Shown here: piece after piece, positions 36,180-44,880 of the stretch
Layout of the letters: each line of letters starts with the position of its first letter
How positions within the stretch are numbered: the stretch's first letter is position 1
Source of the DNA: Phyllobacterium myrsinacearum
GTDB lineage: Bacteria > Pseudomonadota > Alphaproteobacteria > Rhizobiales > Rhizobiaceae
DNA length: 64,000 nucleotides
Direction of reading: 5' to 3'
NCBI RefSeq assembly: GCF_002980555.1
Contig: NZ_PVBT01000006.1
Coordinates: forward strand, 124,001 to 188,000
Notes under the pieces: generated by a model
Seen by the model: only the letters and a program-made list of their open reading frames with translations
Database searches by the model: none
What the model was told of the DNA's origin: nothing
Made by a program: the position numbers and the translations under genes

Positions 36180-36485
36180 CTAGGCAGCATCTTTCTTGTT
36201 CTTTGTCGCAGGCACAATTTTCAGTTGCAGTCCAAGCGCGTCAGCGACTTTTGTGATCGTCGCCAGTTCCGGATTACCCTCGCCGCTCAAGGCTTTATAT
36301 ATTGTCTGACGCGGGAGACCGGTTTTCTGGGAAAGCTCGGTAATCCCGCGTGCACGCGCGATCGTACCCAAGGCGCGCGCTATTTCCGCAGGCGTTCCAT
36401 CTTCACACGTCGCCGCCAGATATTCTTTGATCATCTCTTCGGAATCCAGATGATGCGCGGTGTCATAGGGACTTAACTTTATCAT
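36180..36485 (-). CDS. HI1420-type antitoxin (HTH)
   Basis: A 101-residue antidote protein with a C-terminal helix-turn-helix (ITELSQKTGLPRQTIYKALS). It opens with DTAHHLDSEEMIKEYL, typical of the addiction-module antidote family paired with HigB-like toxins. It overlaps the toxin gene by four bases and is translated after it, the reverse of many systems but usual for this family. It should bind the toxin and repress the shared promoter before 36790. Confidence 0.9.
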   Translation of the reverse strand: MIKLSPYDTAHHLDSEEMIKEYLAATCEDGTPAEIARALGTIARARGITELSQKTGLPRQTIYKALSGEGNPELATITKVADALGLQLKIVPATKNKKDAA

Positions 36486-36790
36486 GATCTGACTTTCCTC
36501 AAGGTGATGGCCATGGTCTGTGCCCTCTTGATATCGCGGTCCTGTGTACTCTTGTCACCGCCGCACAACAGGATGATCAAGACACTCTTTCGCTCAATAT
36601 AGTAGACGCGGTACCCCGGACCATAATCAATACGAAGTTCACTGACGCCCTCGCCCACAGCTTTGACATCACCGGGATTGCCTTCAATCAATCGATCGAG
36701 CCGTTTGGCAATTCTCGCTCTGGCTCGCTGATCCCGCAGACCATCAAACCAGTCTAAAAACGTGTCGGTCTTTTCAATCAACCGCTTCAT
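36482..36790 (-). CDS. HI1419-type RelE/ParE-fold toxin
   Basis: A 102-residue protein of the RelE/ParE superfamily, phage-derived Gp49-like subgroup. The pattern FLDWFDGLRDQRARARIAKR, GVSELRIDYGPGYRVYYIE and ILLCGGDKSTQDRDIKRA is typical of the HI1419 family. Relatives act as ribosome-dependent mRNA interferases. It forms a two-gene unit with the downstream antitoxin and has its own short AT-rich upstream region. Activity is inferred. Confidence 0.9.
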   Translation of the reverse strand: MKRLIEKTDTFLDWFDGLRDQRARARIAKRLDRLIEGNPGDVKAVGEGVSELRIDYGPGYRVYYIERKSVLIILLCGGDKSTQDRDIKRAQTMAITLRKVRS

Positions 36791-36868
36791 AAATGTAAAC
36801 CATAGTTGTCAAAATGTATAGATGCTCAAAATTGCAGATTCAAAAAACAGTCAAAAATATCAATAAAA

Positions 36869-38980
36869 TCAATTCATTGCCGAGCGGACCCAAACCTTAC
36901 TGTCATGGAAGGCCGCACCGCCATAGGGCGCTGATGCGTCCGAACCCGTCAGCACGTTGATGCCTTCGCCGCGCTCGAATGCCGAGTTGCGGAACAGCCC
37001 TTCCGAAATCACCACGCCGCGCTTGAGACCGGCGTTCAGGCGGGCATGCACCACCACCTCGCCGCGCTCATTGCCGATTTCGACGCGCATGCCCTCCTCG
37101 ATGCCGAGACCGCTCGCATCGTCCGGATGGATCAGCAGTTCCGGGCGGCCTTCCTTCAGCAGCGACGTCGGCGTTTCGGCAAAGGTTGAGTTGAGGAAAT
37201 TATGGGCGGGCGATGTGCCCAGCCGGAACGGATGTTTTGCATCCGCAACTTCGATGGCTTCCCAATAATCCGGCCATTGCGGCAGGGTCGTGAACGGCCC
37301 CTGGGTGCCCATGGACTGCGGCGGACGGTTGGGCGACGGGCTGCCGGTCCAATCCGGCTTGAAGCGGAATTTGCCGTCGGGCCAGTTGAAACCTTTTTCG
37401 TAATGCGCGGTTTCGTAGTCCGGCTGCACATCGAGCCAGCGGATTTCCTTCAGCACGTCATAGCCCGGCAGATTGCTCGCCGCCATCATATGGTCGATCA
37501 GTGTTTTGGCGTCGAGATCGAAGCCCGGCAGGTCGCCGACGCCAAGGCGTTTTGCCAGTTCATTGATGACATAGAGGTTGGGGCGTGTTTCGCCCGGACC
37601 GTCGATCAGCTTGGGGCCGAGGACGATATGCTGCTGGCCGCCGCCGCGATAGATGTCGTCATGCTCCATGAACATGGTGGCCGGCAGCACCACGTCGGCC
37701 AGCTTTGCCGTGTCGGTCATGAACTGCTCGTGCACGGCCATGAACAGGTCCTCGCGCAGCATGCCCTGCTTGATCAGGCGCTGCTGCGGCGCGACATTGG
37801 CCGGGTTGGTGTTCTGGATCAGCATCGCCATGACGGGCGGCCCGCCATAGAGCGTATCCTTGTCGCCGTTGAGCGCCAGACCGATTTTGGACTGGTCGAT
37901 ATGGCGAACGGAGGAATCCTTGAACGCCTGCCCTTCGATTTCCCGCTTGTCCATGCGGAAAATCCCGGAATTGGAGTGAAATGCCCCGCCGCCTTCATGT
38001 TTCCAGGCGCCGGTGACGGCCGCAATGGACAGCGCCGCATGCATGTTCACAGCGCCATTGCGCTGGCGGGTGAAGCCATAGCCAAGCCGGAAGAATGTCT
38101 TCTTCGTCGTGCCGACGAGCCGGGCGAACTCTTCGATCTCGGCAACGGTCAGGCCGGTCAGCGCCGCCGCCCACTCCGGCGTGCGGCCGGCAAGATGCGC
38201 TTCCAGCCCCTTCGGATCGTCCGTATAGGCGTTGAGATAATCCCAGTCGGCAAGGCCGTCGCGGAACAGCACGTGCATGACGGCGCAAGCCAGCGCCCCG
38301 TCGGTTCCCGGCTTCAGCACGAGGCCGAGATCCGCCTGCCGCACGGTGGCATTCTCATAGATATCGATGGCGACGATCTTGGCGCCGCGCTCCTTGCGGG
38401 CGCGCACCGCATGGGTCATGACATTGACCTGCGTTGCCGCCGCATTGGTGCCCCAGATCACCACGCAATCGGACTTGGCCATTTCGCGCGGATCGACGCC
38501 GCCAAGCTTGCCGGTCCCGGCGAAAAAGCCGGTCCAGGCCATGTTGGTGCAAAAACTGTCGAACTGGTTGGAATATTTTTTGGCGTGGCGCAGGCGGTGC
38601 ATGGAATCGCGCTGCACCAGCCCCATCGTACCGGCATAGATGTAGGGCCAGATGCTTTGCGAGCCGTATTCCGCTTCGGCCTTGAGAAAGCGCTCGGCAA
38701 TCAGATTGAGCGCGGCGTCCCAGCTTGCCTCTTTCCACACGCCCTCGCCTTTGGAACCGCCGCGGACAAGCGGCTTCAGCAGCCGGTCTGGATGGTGGAT
38801 GCGCTCGGCATAGCGGGCGACCTTGGCGCAGATGACGCCAGCCGTATAGCTGTTGTCCTTGGCGCCGCGCACGCGTCCGATCTGGCCGGAATCGAGCACC
38901 TCGACATCCAGCGCGCAGGTCGAAGGGCAATCGTGAGGACAGGCCGAGTGGCCCGTGCGGAGAATGACAGCTTTGTTCAT
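36869..38980 (-). CDS. Molybdopterin oxidoreductase
   Basis: A 703-residue enzyme of the DMSO reductase/formate dehydrogenase superfamily. The N-terminal [4Fe-4S] site is CPHDCPSTC (Cys14, 18, 22) plus Cys51, followed by the molybdopterin-binding domains with IWGTNAAATQVN and a C-terminal dinucleotide-binding domain (RLGTSPAHNFLNSTF). No Tat signal is visible, suggesting a cytoplasmic enzyme. No partner subunits (FeS or membrane) lie next to it, so the substrate is open. Confidence 0.88.
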   Translation of the reverse strand: MNKAVILRTGHSACPHDCPSTCALDVEVLDSGQIGRVRGAKDNSYTAGVICAKVARYAERIHHPDRLLKPLVRGGSKGEGVWKEASWDAALNLIAERFLKAEAEYGSQSIWPYIYAGTMGLVQRDSMHRLRHAKKYSNQFDSFCTNMAWTGFFAGTGKLGGVDPREMAKSDCVVIWGTNAAATQVNVMTHAVRARKERGAKIVAIDIYENATVRQADLGLVLKPGTDGALACAVMHVLFRDGLADWDYLNAYTDDPKGLEAHLAGRTPEWAAALTGLTVAEIEEFARLVGTTKKTFFRLGYGFTRQRNGAVNMHAALSIAAVTGAWKHEGGGAFHSNSGIFRMDKREIEGQAFKDSSVRHIDQSKIGLALNGDKDTLYGGPPVMAMLIQNTNPANVAPQQRLIKQGMLREDLFMAVHEQFMTDTAKLADVVLPATMFMEHDDIYRGGGQQHIVLGPKLIDGPGETRPNLYVINELAKRLGVGDLPGFDLDAKTLIDHMMAASNLPGYDVLKEIRWLDVQPDYETAHYEKGFNWPDGKFRFKPDWTGSPSPNRPPQSMGTQGPFTTLPQWPDYWEAIEVADAKHPFRLGTSPAHNFLNSTFAETPTSLLKEGRPELLIHPDDASGLGIEEGMRVEIGNERGEVVVHARLNAGLKRGVVISEGLFRNSAFERGEGINVLTGSDASAPYGGAAFHDSKVWVRSAMN

Positions 38981-39081
38981 GGCCTATCCATAGCGCAGTT
39001 TTCGCGCCGCCGGAATGGGCTGGATAAATGCTGCAGAACGCAAAATGTCGCGACCGCGCTTGACGCTGGCGGGTGGACTTG

Positions 39082-39105
39082 ATACTTAAGTGATTACTTT
39101 AGTAT
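39082..39105. promoter_or_regulatory. Palindromic operator-like site
   Basis: Ten bases ATACTTAAGT (39082-39091) and ACTTTAGTAT (39096-39105) form a near-perfect inverted repeat with a four-base spacer. It lies 37 bases before the GST start and in the divergent region with the molybdopterin gene. The form suits a dimeric ArsR-like regulator; none is next to it. Confidence 0.45.
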
Positions 39106-39141
39106 TGAATGCTGTCGAAGCTTTGCATGGGAGGTCCTGAA

Positions 39142-39789
39142 ATGTCACTGAAATTGTATTTTCACCCGCTATCGTCGTTTTGCATGAAAGTGCTGACCGC
39201 GCTTTATGAGAATGACACGCCCTTCGAGCCGTGCATGGTCGATTTCATGAACGAAGAGGCAAGCGCCGATTTCCGCAAGATGTGGCCGATCCGGCAGTTT
39301 CCGGTCTTGCGCGACGAAGCCCGGGGCCAGACCGTTCCTGAATCCAGCATCATCATCGAATATCTCGCCCAGCACTTTCCCGGCAAAACGCCGCTTTTGC
39401 CCTCCGAGCGGGAACCGGCACTGGAAACGCGCTTCTACGACCGTTTCTTCGATCTGCACGTGCATGTGCCGATGCAGAAAATCGTCACCGACAGGCTGCG
39501 CCCCGAGGGCCAGAACGATGCGCTGGGCGTTGACCATGCCAGACAGAAGCTGCGAACCGCCTATGATGTGCTGGAAGAGCGTCTCAAAGGCCGGACATGG
39601 GCGGCGGGCAGCGCCTATACGATGGCGGACTGCGCCGCCTCGCCCGCGCTGTTCTACGGCGATATGGCCGTGCCGATCGGCGAAGGATATCCCGTGCTGA
39701 CGGCTTATCGCGATCGCCTGATGAAGCGGCCATCCTTTGCCCGCGCCCTGGAAGAGGCAAAGCCCTATTTTGACATGGTGCCGAAATAG
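39142..39789 (+). CDS. Glutathione S-transferase family protein
   Basis: A 215-residue GST. The N-terminal thioredoxin-like domain starts KLYFHPLSSFCMKVLTALYE and holds the glutathione loop PESSIIIEYLAQHFP; the C-terminal helical domain includes GRTWAAGSAYTMADCAASPA with the usual capping Asp. It would conjugate or reduce electrophiles with glutathione. GGGAGG lies about eight bases before the ATG at 39142. A palindrome upstream may control it. Confidence 0.88.
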   Translation: MSLKLYFHPLSSFCMKVLTALYENDTPFEPCMVDFMNEEASADFRKMWPIRQFPVLRDEARGQTVPESSIIIEYLAQHFPGKTPLLPSEREPALETRFYDRFFDLHVHVPMQKIVTDRLRPEGQNDALGVDHARQKLRTAYDVLEERLKGRTWAAGSAYTMADCAASPALFYGDMAVPIGEGYPVLTAYRDRLMKRPSFARALEEAKPYFDMVPK

Positions 39790-39792
39790 GCG

Positions 39793-40635
39793 TCAGGCAA
39801 GGCGCATCACGGCAGCACCGGCGGCGATCAGCGCCACGGCGATCAGGCGCTTGACGCCGATATTCTCCTTGAGAACCAGGGCGGAGATGGCCACGGCGAA
39901 CAGGATCGACGTTTCGCGCAGGGCGGCAACGGCGGCGACCGGGGCCATGGTCATCGCCCACAGGGCAAGACCGTAGGAGCCGAGCGTGCCGACGCCGCCG
40001 ACCGTGGCCAGCCGCGTCCGCTTGAGGAAATGCGGCCAGAGTTCGCCCTTGCGGGTCACCATGGTCCAGAGGAACAGTGGAATGGCGTTGAGCGTGAAAA
40101 CCCACATCGTATAGGCCGCCGGTGCGCCGGAATGGCGCACGCCGATGCCGTCGATCAGGGTATAGGTGGCAATCACCAGCGCATTCAAGAGCGCAAAGAC
40201 GGTCGTGGCGCGGTTGGCTCCTGCTCGCCGCCGCGCTTCCAGCGCCAGCGCCAGCACGCCGCAGCAGATCAGGGCGATGCCCGACCATTTCTGCGCCGAC
40301 AGGAACTCGCCAACCAGCGGACCGCTGGCAATGGCAACGAACAATGGCGCCGTGCCGCGCATGATGGGATAGGCCTGACTCATGTCCCCGCTGCGGTACG
40401 CCGCCGCCACAAGCGCGAGATAGATGAGCTGAACGACGCCCGATGCCGCCAGAAACGGCCAGCTTTCGCGCGCCGGTGCCGGCAGGAACGGCAGGCAGAT
40501 CATGGCGATCACCCCGGCTGCCGTTACGACCACGACGGTGTTGAGGAATTTATCGCCCTCGGATTTGACGACAGCATTCCAGCTTGCATGCAGGAATGCG
40601 GCAAACAGGACAATAAGAACAACCGTTCCGGACAT
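39793..40635 (-). CDS. EamA/DMT-type transporter
   Basis: A 279-residue protein with about ten short hydrophobic helices in two halves, the EamA domain duplication of the drug/metabolite transporter family. The first half contains LHASWNAVVK and the end of the second reads LKENIGVKRLIAVALI, both common in the family. It likely exports a metabolite or takes one up; substrate unknown. It ends three bases after the convergent GST stop. The start at 40635 is chosen at MSGTVVLIVL; six more upstream codons are open. Confidence 0.82.
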   Translation of the reverse strand: MSGTVVLIVLFAAFLHASWNAVVKSEGDKFLNTVVVVTAAGVIAMICLPFLPAPARESWPFLAASGVVQLIYLALVAAAYRSGDMSQAYPIMRGTAPLFVAIASGPLVGEFLSAQKWSGIALICCGVLALALEARRRAGANRATTVFALLNALVIATYTLIDGIGVRHSGAPAAYTMWVFTLNAIPLFLWTMVTRKGELWPHFLKRTRLATVGGVGTLGSYGLALWAMTMAPVAAVAALRETSILFAVAISALVLKENIGVKRLIAVALIAAGAAVMRLA

Positions 40636-40737
40636 GATCAGACCCCGGCACACCCGAAATGCGCGTGCTCCCTGTGCTCAATGACACATTTGGGTCATAA
40701 GGCAAATTCGATAATCTCATCTTTAAAGTGAGAAGTT

Positions 40738-41268
40738 CTAAACGGCATTGATACCGTCGACAAAGCTGGCAAGACCGGCGCGCAGCGGCGTGCCGAATTC
40801 AGCGCTTTTGGCGATGCCGTCCGCATCCAGTTTCCTGCCCTTGAGCGGCAGGGTGAGTGCGGCGCTGGTGATCACATGCGCCGACATCGTCATCAGCACT
40901 TCCATGAGAAGCGGCGTGATGCGCTCCGAATGCGGCGAGGTATTGATCAGAAGCACCGGCTTTCCCGGAAATTCGACGCATGACACGAGCCAATCCAGCA
41001 TGTTCTTGAAGCTGCCGGGAATGCCATGGGCATATTCCGGACAGGAAATGATCAGTCCATCGGCCGCGCCGACCTGCTTGCGCAGCGCCACAATCTTCTT
41101 GGGCGGCTTGTCGCCGTCGAGATCGGGATTGAAGGGCGGCAATCCCGCCAGCCCCGCATAAAGCGCCACGCTGACACCGGCGGGCACCAATTGGCTGCAC
41201 GCTTCCAGCACGGACTTGTTCATGGAAACGGCGCGCAGGCTGCCGGACAGGGCGAGAAGTTTTGTCAT
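40738..41268 (-). CDS. NADPH-dependent FMN reductase
   Basis: A 176-residue flavodoxin-like oxidoreductase. The FMN phosphate loop SGSLRAVSMNKSVLEA is at residues 8-23, and the family sequence CPEYAHGIPGSFKNMLDW (the E-Y-x-G-x-P-x-x-L-K-type block) is at about 76-93. It reduces FMN, quinones or chromate-like substrates with NADPH. GAAGG precedes the ATG at 41268. It is divergent from rlmJ, with the two starts about 80 bases apart. Confidence 0.88.
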   Translation of the reverse strand: MTKLLALSGSLRAVSMNKSVLEACSQLVPAGVSVALYAGLAGLPPFNPDLDGDKPPKKIVALRKQVGAADGLIISCPEYAHGIPGSFKNMLDWLVSCVEFPGKPVLLINTSPHSERITPLLMEVLMTMSAHVITSAALTLPLKGRKLDADGIAKSAEFGTPLRAGLASFVDGINAV

Positions 41269-41350
41269 CGGGAGACCTTCGGGAATCAATTTGACAATCA
41301 GCATAGCGAGATGCTTGTGATAGCACCAACATCGTGAAACAAGCAGGGCC

Positions 41351-42211
41351 ATGAACTACCGTCACGCCTATCACGCCGGCAATTTCGCCGACGTCGTCAA
41401 ACACATTATCCTCACGCGGATTGTGCTCTATATGCAGCGCAAGGACCATGGTTTTCGCGTCATCGATACCCATGCGGGTATCGGCCGCTACGATCTCAAG
41501 GGGACGGAAGCGGGCAAGACGGGCGAATGGCAGAGCGGCATCGGCCGCCTGCTCGAGGCCAAACTGGATACGGATGTCGCCGGTCTCATCCAGCCCTATC
41601 TGGATATTGTCCGCGCCGAAAATGCCGATGGCACCATCCGCCACTATCCCGGTTCGCCGCTGATCGTGCGGCACCTCCTGCGCAAGCAGGACCGGCTGTC
41701 GGCGCTCGAACTGCATCCGAACGATGCCCGGCTTCTCGCTGACGTGTTCGAAGGCGATGTGCAGGTGCGCGTGACAGAGCTGGATGGCTGGCTGGCGCTG
41801 GGTGCCCACCTGCCGCCCAAGGAAAAGCGCGGCCTCATCCTTGTCGACCCGCCGTTTGAAATCGGCGGCGAATTCGACCGCCTTGTGGAAGGGCTGGTCA
41901 AGGCGCACCGGCGTTTTGCCGGCGGCACCTATGCCTTCTGGTATCCGGTCAAAGACCGGCAGGAGGTCAAGCGCTTCGCCGCGCTCCTGTACGATACCGG
42001 CATTGCCAAAATCCTGCGCGCGGAGCTGATGATTCGAGCGCCCTCGCCGGAACCCCGGCTCGACGGCACCGGCATGATCATCGTCAATCCGCCTTTCACG
42101 CTGGAGAGCGAGCTGCGAACCGTTTTCCCGGCGTTGTCAAAAGTCCTCAGTGACGGGAAGAATGCCGGTTTCACCGTCGATTGGATCCGCGGCGAGCAAG
42201 TTGGTGCTTGA
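41351..42211 (+). CDS. rlmJ: 23S rRNA A2030 N6-methyltransferase
   Basis: RlmJ, 286 residues, methylates N6 of A2030 in 23S rRNA with SAM. The N-terminus MNYRHAYHAGNFADVVKH is the family signature; the methylase motif IV appears as ILVDPPFE, and NPPFTLE follows near the C-terminus. Length agrees with the family (about 280). It stands alone on the plus strand, divergent from the FMN reductase gene. Confidence 0.93.
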   Translation: MNYRHAYHAGNFADVVKHIILTRIVLYMQRKDHGFRVIDTHAGIGRYDLKGTEAGKTGEWQSGIGRLLEAKLDTDVAGLIQPYLDIVRAENADGTIRHYPGSPLIVRHLLRKQDRLSALELHPNDARLLADVFEGDVQVRVTELDGWLALGAHLPPKEKRGLILVDPPFEIGGEFDRLVEGLVKAHRRFAGGTYAFWYPVKDRQEVKRFAALLYDTGIAKILRAELMIRAPSPEPRLDGTGMIIVNPPFTLESELRTVFPALSKVLSDGKNAGFTVDWIRGEQVGA

Positions 42212-42271
42212 CCGCGCGCACCGGCTGTCCGACATTGGCAGCATATCGATACCTCATGGAGAGTGACCCCT

Positions 42272-42721
42272 ATGGCACGCGTTTCCACCCTTCTCGCCAC
42301 GACCCTTGGCGCTGTACTGGCAATTTCCTCCGCCGTTCCGGCCTTTTCCGCCGATTACCTGCAACGCGCGCCCAGCCAGACCTATGACGATACCTGCGGC
42401 AAATCCGGCGTCCTCAATCGCATCGTGAACCGCTTCTCCTATCAGGTGCATCACGTTCCGGGCCTGCAGCAGGTTGCAATCCAGGATTTCAGCGAAGTCC
42501 ACCAGCAGCGCTATGAACCGAGCCGCGATCCGGAAATGTCGGCCGTCGCGCGCTATTATTGCCAGGCGACCGCCCATCTGTCCGACGGCAAGCAGCGTCC
42601 AGTCTGGTACGTCGTCGAAGAAGGCCTGGGCTACGCCTCCATCGGCAACAATGTCGAGTTCTGCGTTGCCGGGTTCGACCGCTGGAATGTTTACAATGGC
42701 CGCTGCCGCAGCCTGAAATGA
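42272..42721 (+). CDS. Exported protein next to RNase T2
   Basis: A 149-residue protein with a signal peptide (LLATTLGAVLAISSAVPAFSA, cut near residue 26). The mature part has four cysteines (DDTCGKSG, YYCQAT, EFCVAG, GRCRSL), which suits two disulfides in the periplasm, and a block VWYVVEEGLGYASIGN. No family is recognised. It ends 13 bases before the RNase T2 start, so the two are probably one transcript and may act together. The ATG at 42272 follows GGAGAG. Confidence 0.65.
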   Translation: MARVSTLLATTLGAVLAISSAVPAFSADYLQRAPSQTYDDTCGKSGVLNRIVNRFSYQVHHVPGLQQVAIQDFSEVHQQRYEPSRDPEMSAVARYYCQATAHLSDGKQRPVWYVVEEGLGYASIGNNVEFCVAGFDRWNVYNGRCRSLK

Positions 42722-42734
42722 TCCGTGACCGCTG

Positions 42735-43484
42735 ATGCAGCTCGGCAGCCTGGCGCGCTACGCCCTGTTTGCAGCGCTTCTTGGCGTGTCCGTATTGACC
42801 TATCTGCGTGAGCAGCAGCCGCGGCAAAGTCTTGCTCCCGCGCAAACACCCGAAGTAATTGCCGCGGGTGAACGCCAGACAACAGGCGCGCCCGCCGCAT
42901 CGGTACCGGCGGGCAGCGGTTTTGATTTCTATGTTCTCGCCCTGTCCTGGTCGCCCAGCTATTGCGCTGCCGAAGGCTCGAACGCCAACCGGCAGCAATG
43001 TTCGACCGGGCGCCCCTACGGTTTTGTCGTGCACGGGCTCTGGCCGCAATATGAACAGGGCTATCCGCAGGACTGCACCACGGACGAGCCGCGTGACGTG
43101 CCATTCAGCCAGGCGAGACAGCTTTCCGACATCATGCCCTCCGCCGGGCTCGTCACCTATGAATGGCGCAAGCACGGCACCTGCACCGGACTGACGCAGA
43201 AAGACTATTTTTCGGTGATGCGGCAGGCGGTATCGCGCGTTGCCATCCCGTCTGCCTACAACCAGCCCACCCAGCGGGCGCCGGTCAATCCGCAGCTCGT
43301 CGAACAGGCTTTTGTCACGGCCAATCCGGGAATGACGCGGGATGCGGTCTCCGTCACCTGCGACAGCACATTCCTGCGCGAGGTGCGTGTCTGCCTGACC
43401 AAGGACCTGCAGTTCCGCAGCTGCCCGGAGATTGACCGCTCCTCCTGCCGCAGGCGTTCCGTCGACATGCCGGGAACGCGGTAG
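42735..43484 (+). CDS. Secreted ribonuclease T2
   Basis: A 249-residue RNase T2, cleaving single-stranded RNA through 2',3'-cyclic phosphate intermediates. Both catalytic sites are intact: FVVHGLWPQ with His100 and YEWRKHGTC with Glu143 and His147. An N-terminal hydrophobic segment (LFAALLGVSVLTYL) directs it to the periplasm or anchors it, followed by a Pro/Ala-rich linker to residue 62. Six or more cysteines support disulfides. It scavenges RNA or acts in stress; co-transcription with the exported protein upstream is likely. Confidence 0.92.
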   Translation: MQLGSLARYALFAALLGVSVLTYLREQQPRQSLAPAQTPEVIAAGERQTTGAPAASVPAGSGFDFYVLALSWSPSYCAAEGSNANRQQCSTGRPYGFVVHGLWPQYEQGYPQDCTTDEPRDVPFSQARQLSDIMPSAGLVTYEWRKHGTCTGLTQKDYFSVMRQAVSRVAIPSAYNQPTQRAPVNPQLVEQAFVTANPGMTRDAVSVTCDSTFLREVRVCLTKDLQFRSCPEIDRSSCRRRSVDMPGTR

Positions 43485-43578
43485 TACTGCCGATCACCCC
43501 CCTCTGATCTGAACGCTTTGCGAAAAGCCGCCGGGCGTTTACCGTTCGCCATCGAATCGTCAACCGAGGAGCGTCATC

Positions 43579-44175
43579 GTGACGAAAATTCTGTATTCCC
43601 CCGCCTCGCCCTACAGCACCAAGGTGCGCATGGCTGCCCATTACGCCGGCATTCCCATTGAAAGTGTGCTTGTTGACACCAGCACGGCGCCAGCCGAACT
43701 GATCAGCGCCAATCCGCTCGGCAAGATTCCGACGCTCATTCTCGATGACGGCAAGGCACTCTACGACAGTCGCGTCATCACCCAGTATTTCAACCGCGTG
43801 TCGGGCAACAAGATTTTCCCGCGCAATGCCGAAAAGCGGCTGGAGGCGGAACAGCTGGAATCCATTGCCGACGGGCTGTGCGATGTGCTGCTCACCCATG
43901 TCTATGAGCGGCGTTATCATCCGGAAGAAAAAATCCACCAGCCATGGCTCGACTGGCAGTGGGCCAAGGCGATCCGCGTGCTCGACTATCTGAATGCGGC
44001 GCCGCCGCGCCTCGGCAAGAAGCTGCATGGCGGCCATATCGCGCTGGCCGCCGCCCTCGCCTATGCCACCCTGCGCTTCGAGGGCAAATGGGAAAAGGGC
44101 CGCTCGAAGCTCAAGCGCTGGCAAAAACGGTTCGAGGAGCTGCATCCCGAACTTGCCGCGCTTCTGCCGAAATAA
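43579..44175 (+). CDS. Glutathione S-transferase family protein
   Basis: A 198-residue GST-fold protein. The N-terminal domain begins TKILYSPASPYSTKVRMAAH (Ser/Tyr region of the active site) and contains NPLGKIPTLILDDGKALYDS with the cis-proline and the glutathione-binding Asp-Ser pair. The C-terminal helical domain is shorter than usual. The start is GTG at 43579 with GAGGAG seven bases upstream. It is followed by a strong bidirectional terminator. Confidence 0.85.
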   Translation: MTKILYSPASPYSTKVRMAAHYAGIPIESVLVDTSTAPAELISANPLGKIPTLILDDGKALYDSRVITQYFNRVSGNKIFPRNAEKRLEAEQLESIADGLCDVLLTHVYERRYHPEEKIHQPWLDWQWAKAIRVLDYLNAAPPRLGKKLHGGHIALAAALAYATLRFEGKWEKGRSKLKRWQKRFEELHPELAALLPK

Positions 44176-44190
44176 ATCCAGGACAATAAA

Positions 44191-44218
44191 AAAGCCGGGC
44201 AGTTTCCTGCCCGGCTTT
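44191..44218. terminator. Bidirectional terminator between GST and omp25
   Basis: Twelve bases (44191-44202) pair with 44207-44218 around TTTC; A-rich sequence before and T-rich after give U-tracts on both strands. Confidence 0.9.
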
Positions 44219-44238
44219 TTCTAAAGGTCAAGTCCGGA

Positions 44239-44880
44239 TTAGAACTTGTAGCCAACACCAACGCGAACTTCGTTCGTGGTGATCTTGTTCGATACGCTGT
44301 CGAGGCCGCCGAGATCATAGTCCTTCTTGCCAAAGTCGGTGTAGCGGTATTCAACGCGGCCGACGATGTTCTGGGTGATCTTGGCTTCTGCACCGGCACC
44401 GGCTGTCCAGCCGACGTGGGTCTTGCTTTCGCTGCCGAGAGGACCGGACAGCTTGCTGTCGGTGATGGCAACACCGCCTGTACCATAGAGCAGGACCGGA
44501 TCAAGTGCGATACCGGCACGGGCGCGGATCGAACCTTCTACACCCTGCTTGGCCTTGTAGCCGAAGTTGTTTTCCTTGGCACCGGAATAGCCGATGTCGC
44601 CTTCAGCACCGTATACGAACTGGCCGTTCTGCAGGTTGTAGCCGCCGTAAGCGCCACCCTTGAGGCCGTCGGCATCGAGCTTGCCAACACTGGTCTTGTT
44701 CTTGTTCCAGCCATAACCGCCGTACACACCGAGGTAAGCGCCGGACCAATCGGCCTGGGGGGCCTGGTATGCAGCTTCAGGCGCAGGAGCCTGTTCGGTG
44801 ATGATGTCAGCAGCCAGAACTGGGGCGGAGAGCGTCAGCACAGCCGCCGAAGCGAGGATCATTGTCTTAAGAGTGCGCAT
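44239..44880 (-). CDS. omp25: Omp25/Omp31-family outer membrane protein
   Basis: A 213-residue beta-barrel outer membrane protein. The signal peptide starts MRTLKTMILASAAVLTLSAP, as in Brucella Omp25, and the mature part has the same pattern: GVYGGYGWNKNKTSVG, QFVYGAEGDIGYS, a VGWTAGAGAEAKIT block, VGRVEYRYTDFGKKDYDL and a C-terminal aromatic VGVGYKF. Omp25 proteins are abundant surface proteins that bind LPS and shape host interaction. AGGAG lies six bases before the ATG. A long AT-rich region precedes it. Confidence 0.93.
   Translation of the reverse strand: MRTLKTMILASAAVLTLSAPVLAADIITEQAPAPEAAYQAPQADWSGAYLGVYGGYGWNKNKTSVGKLDADGLKGGAYGGYNLQNGQFVYGAEGDIGYSGAKENNFGYKAKQGVEGSIRARAGIALDPVLLYGTGGVAITDSKLSGPLGSESKTHVGWTAGAGAEAKITQNIVGRVEYRYTDFGKKDYDLGGLDSVSNKITTNEVRVGVGYKF

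Noticed and set aside
37202-39082. A 626-codon plus-strand open frame
   Set aside because: It is wholly antisense to the molybdopterin oxidoreductase, which has intact cysteine and cofactor motifs.
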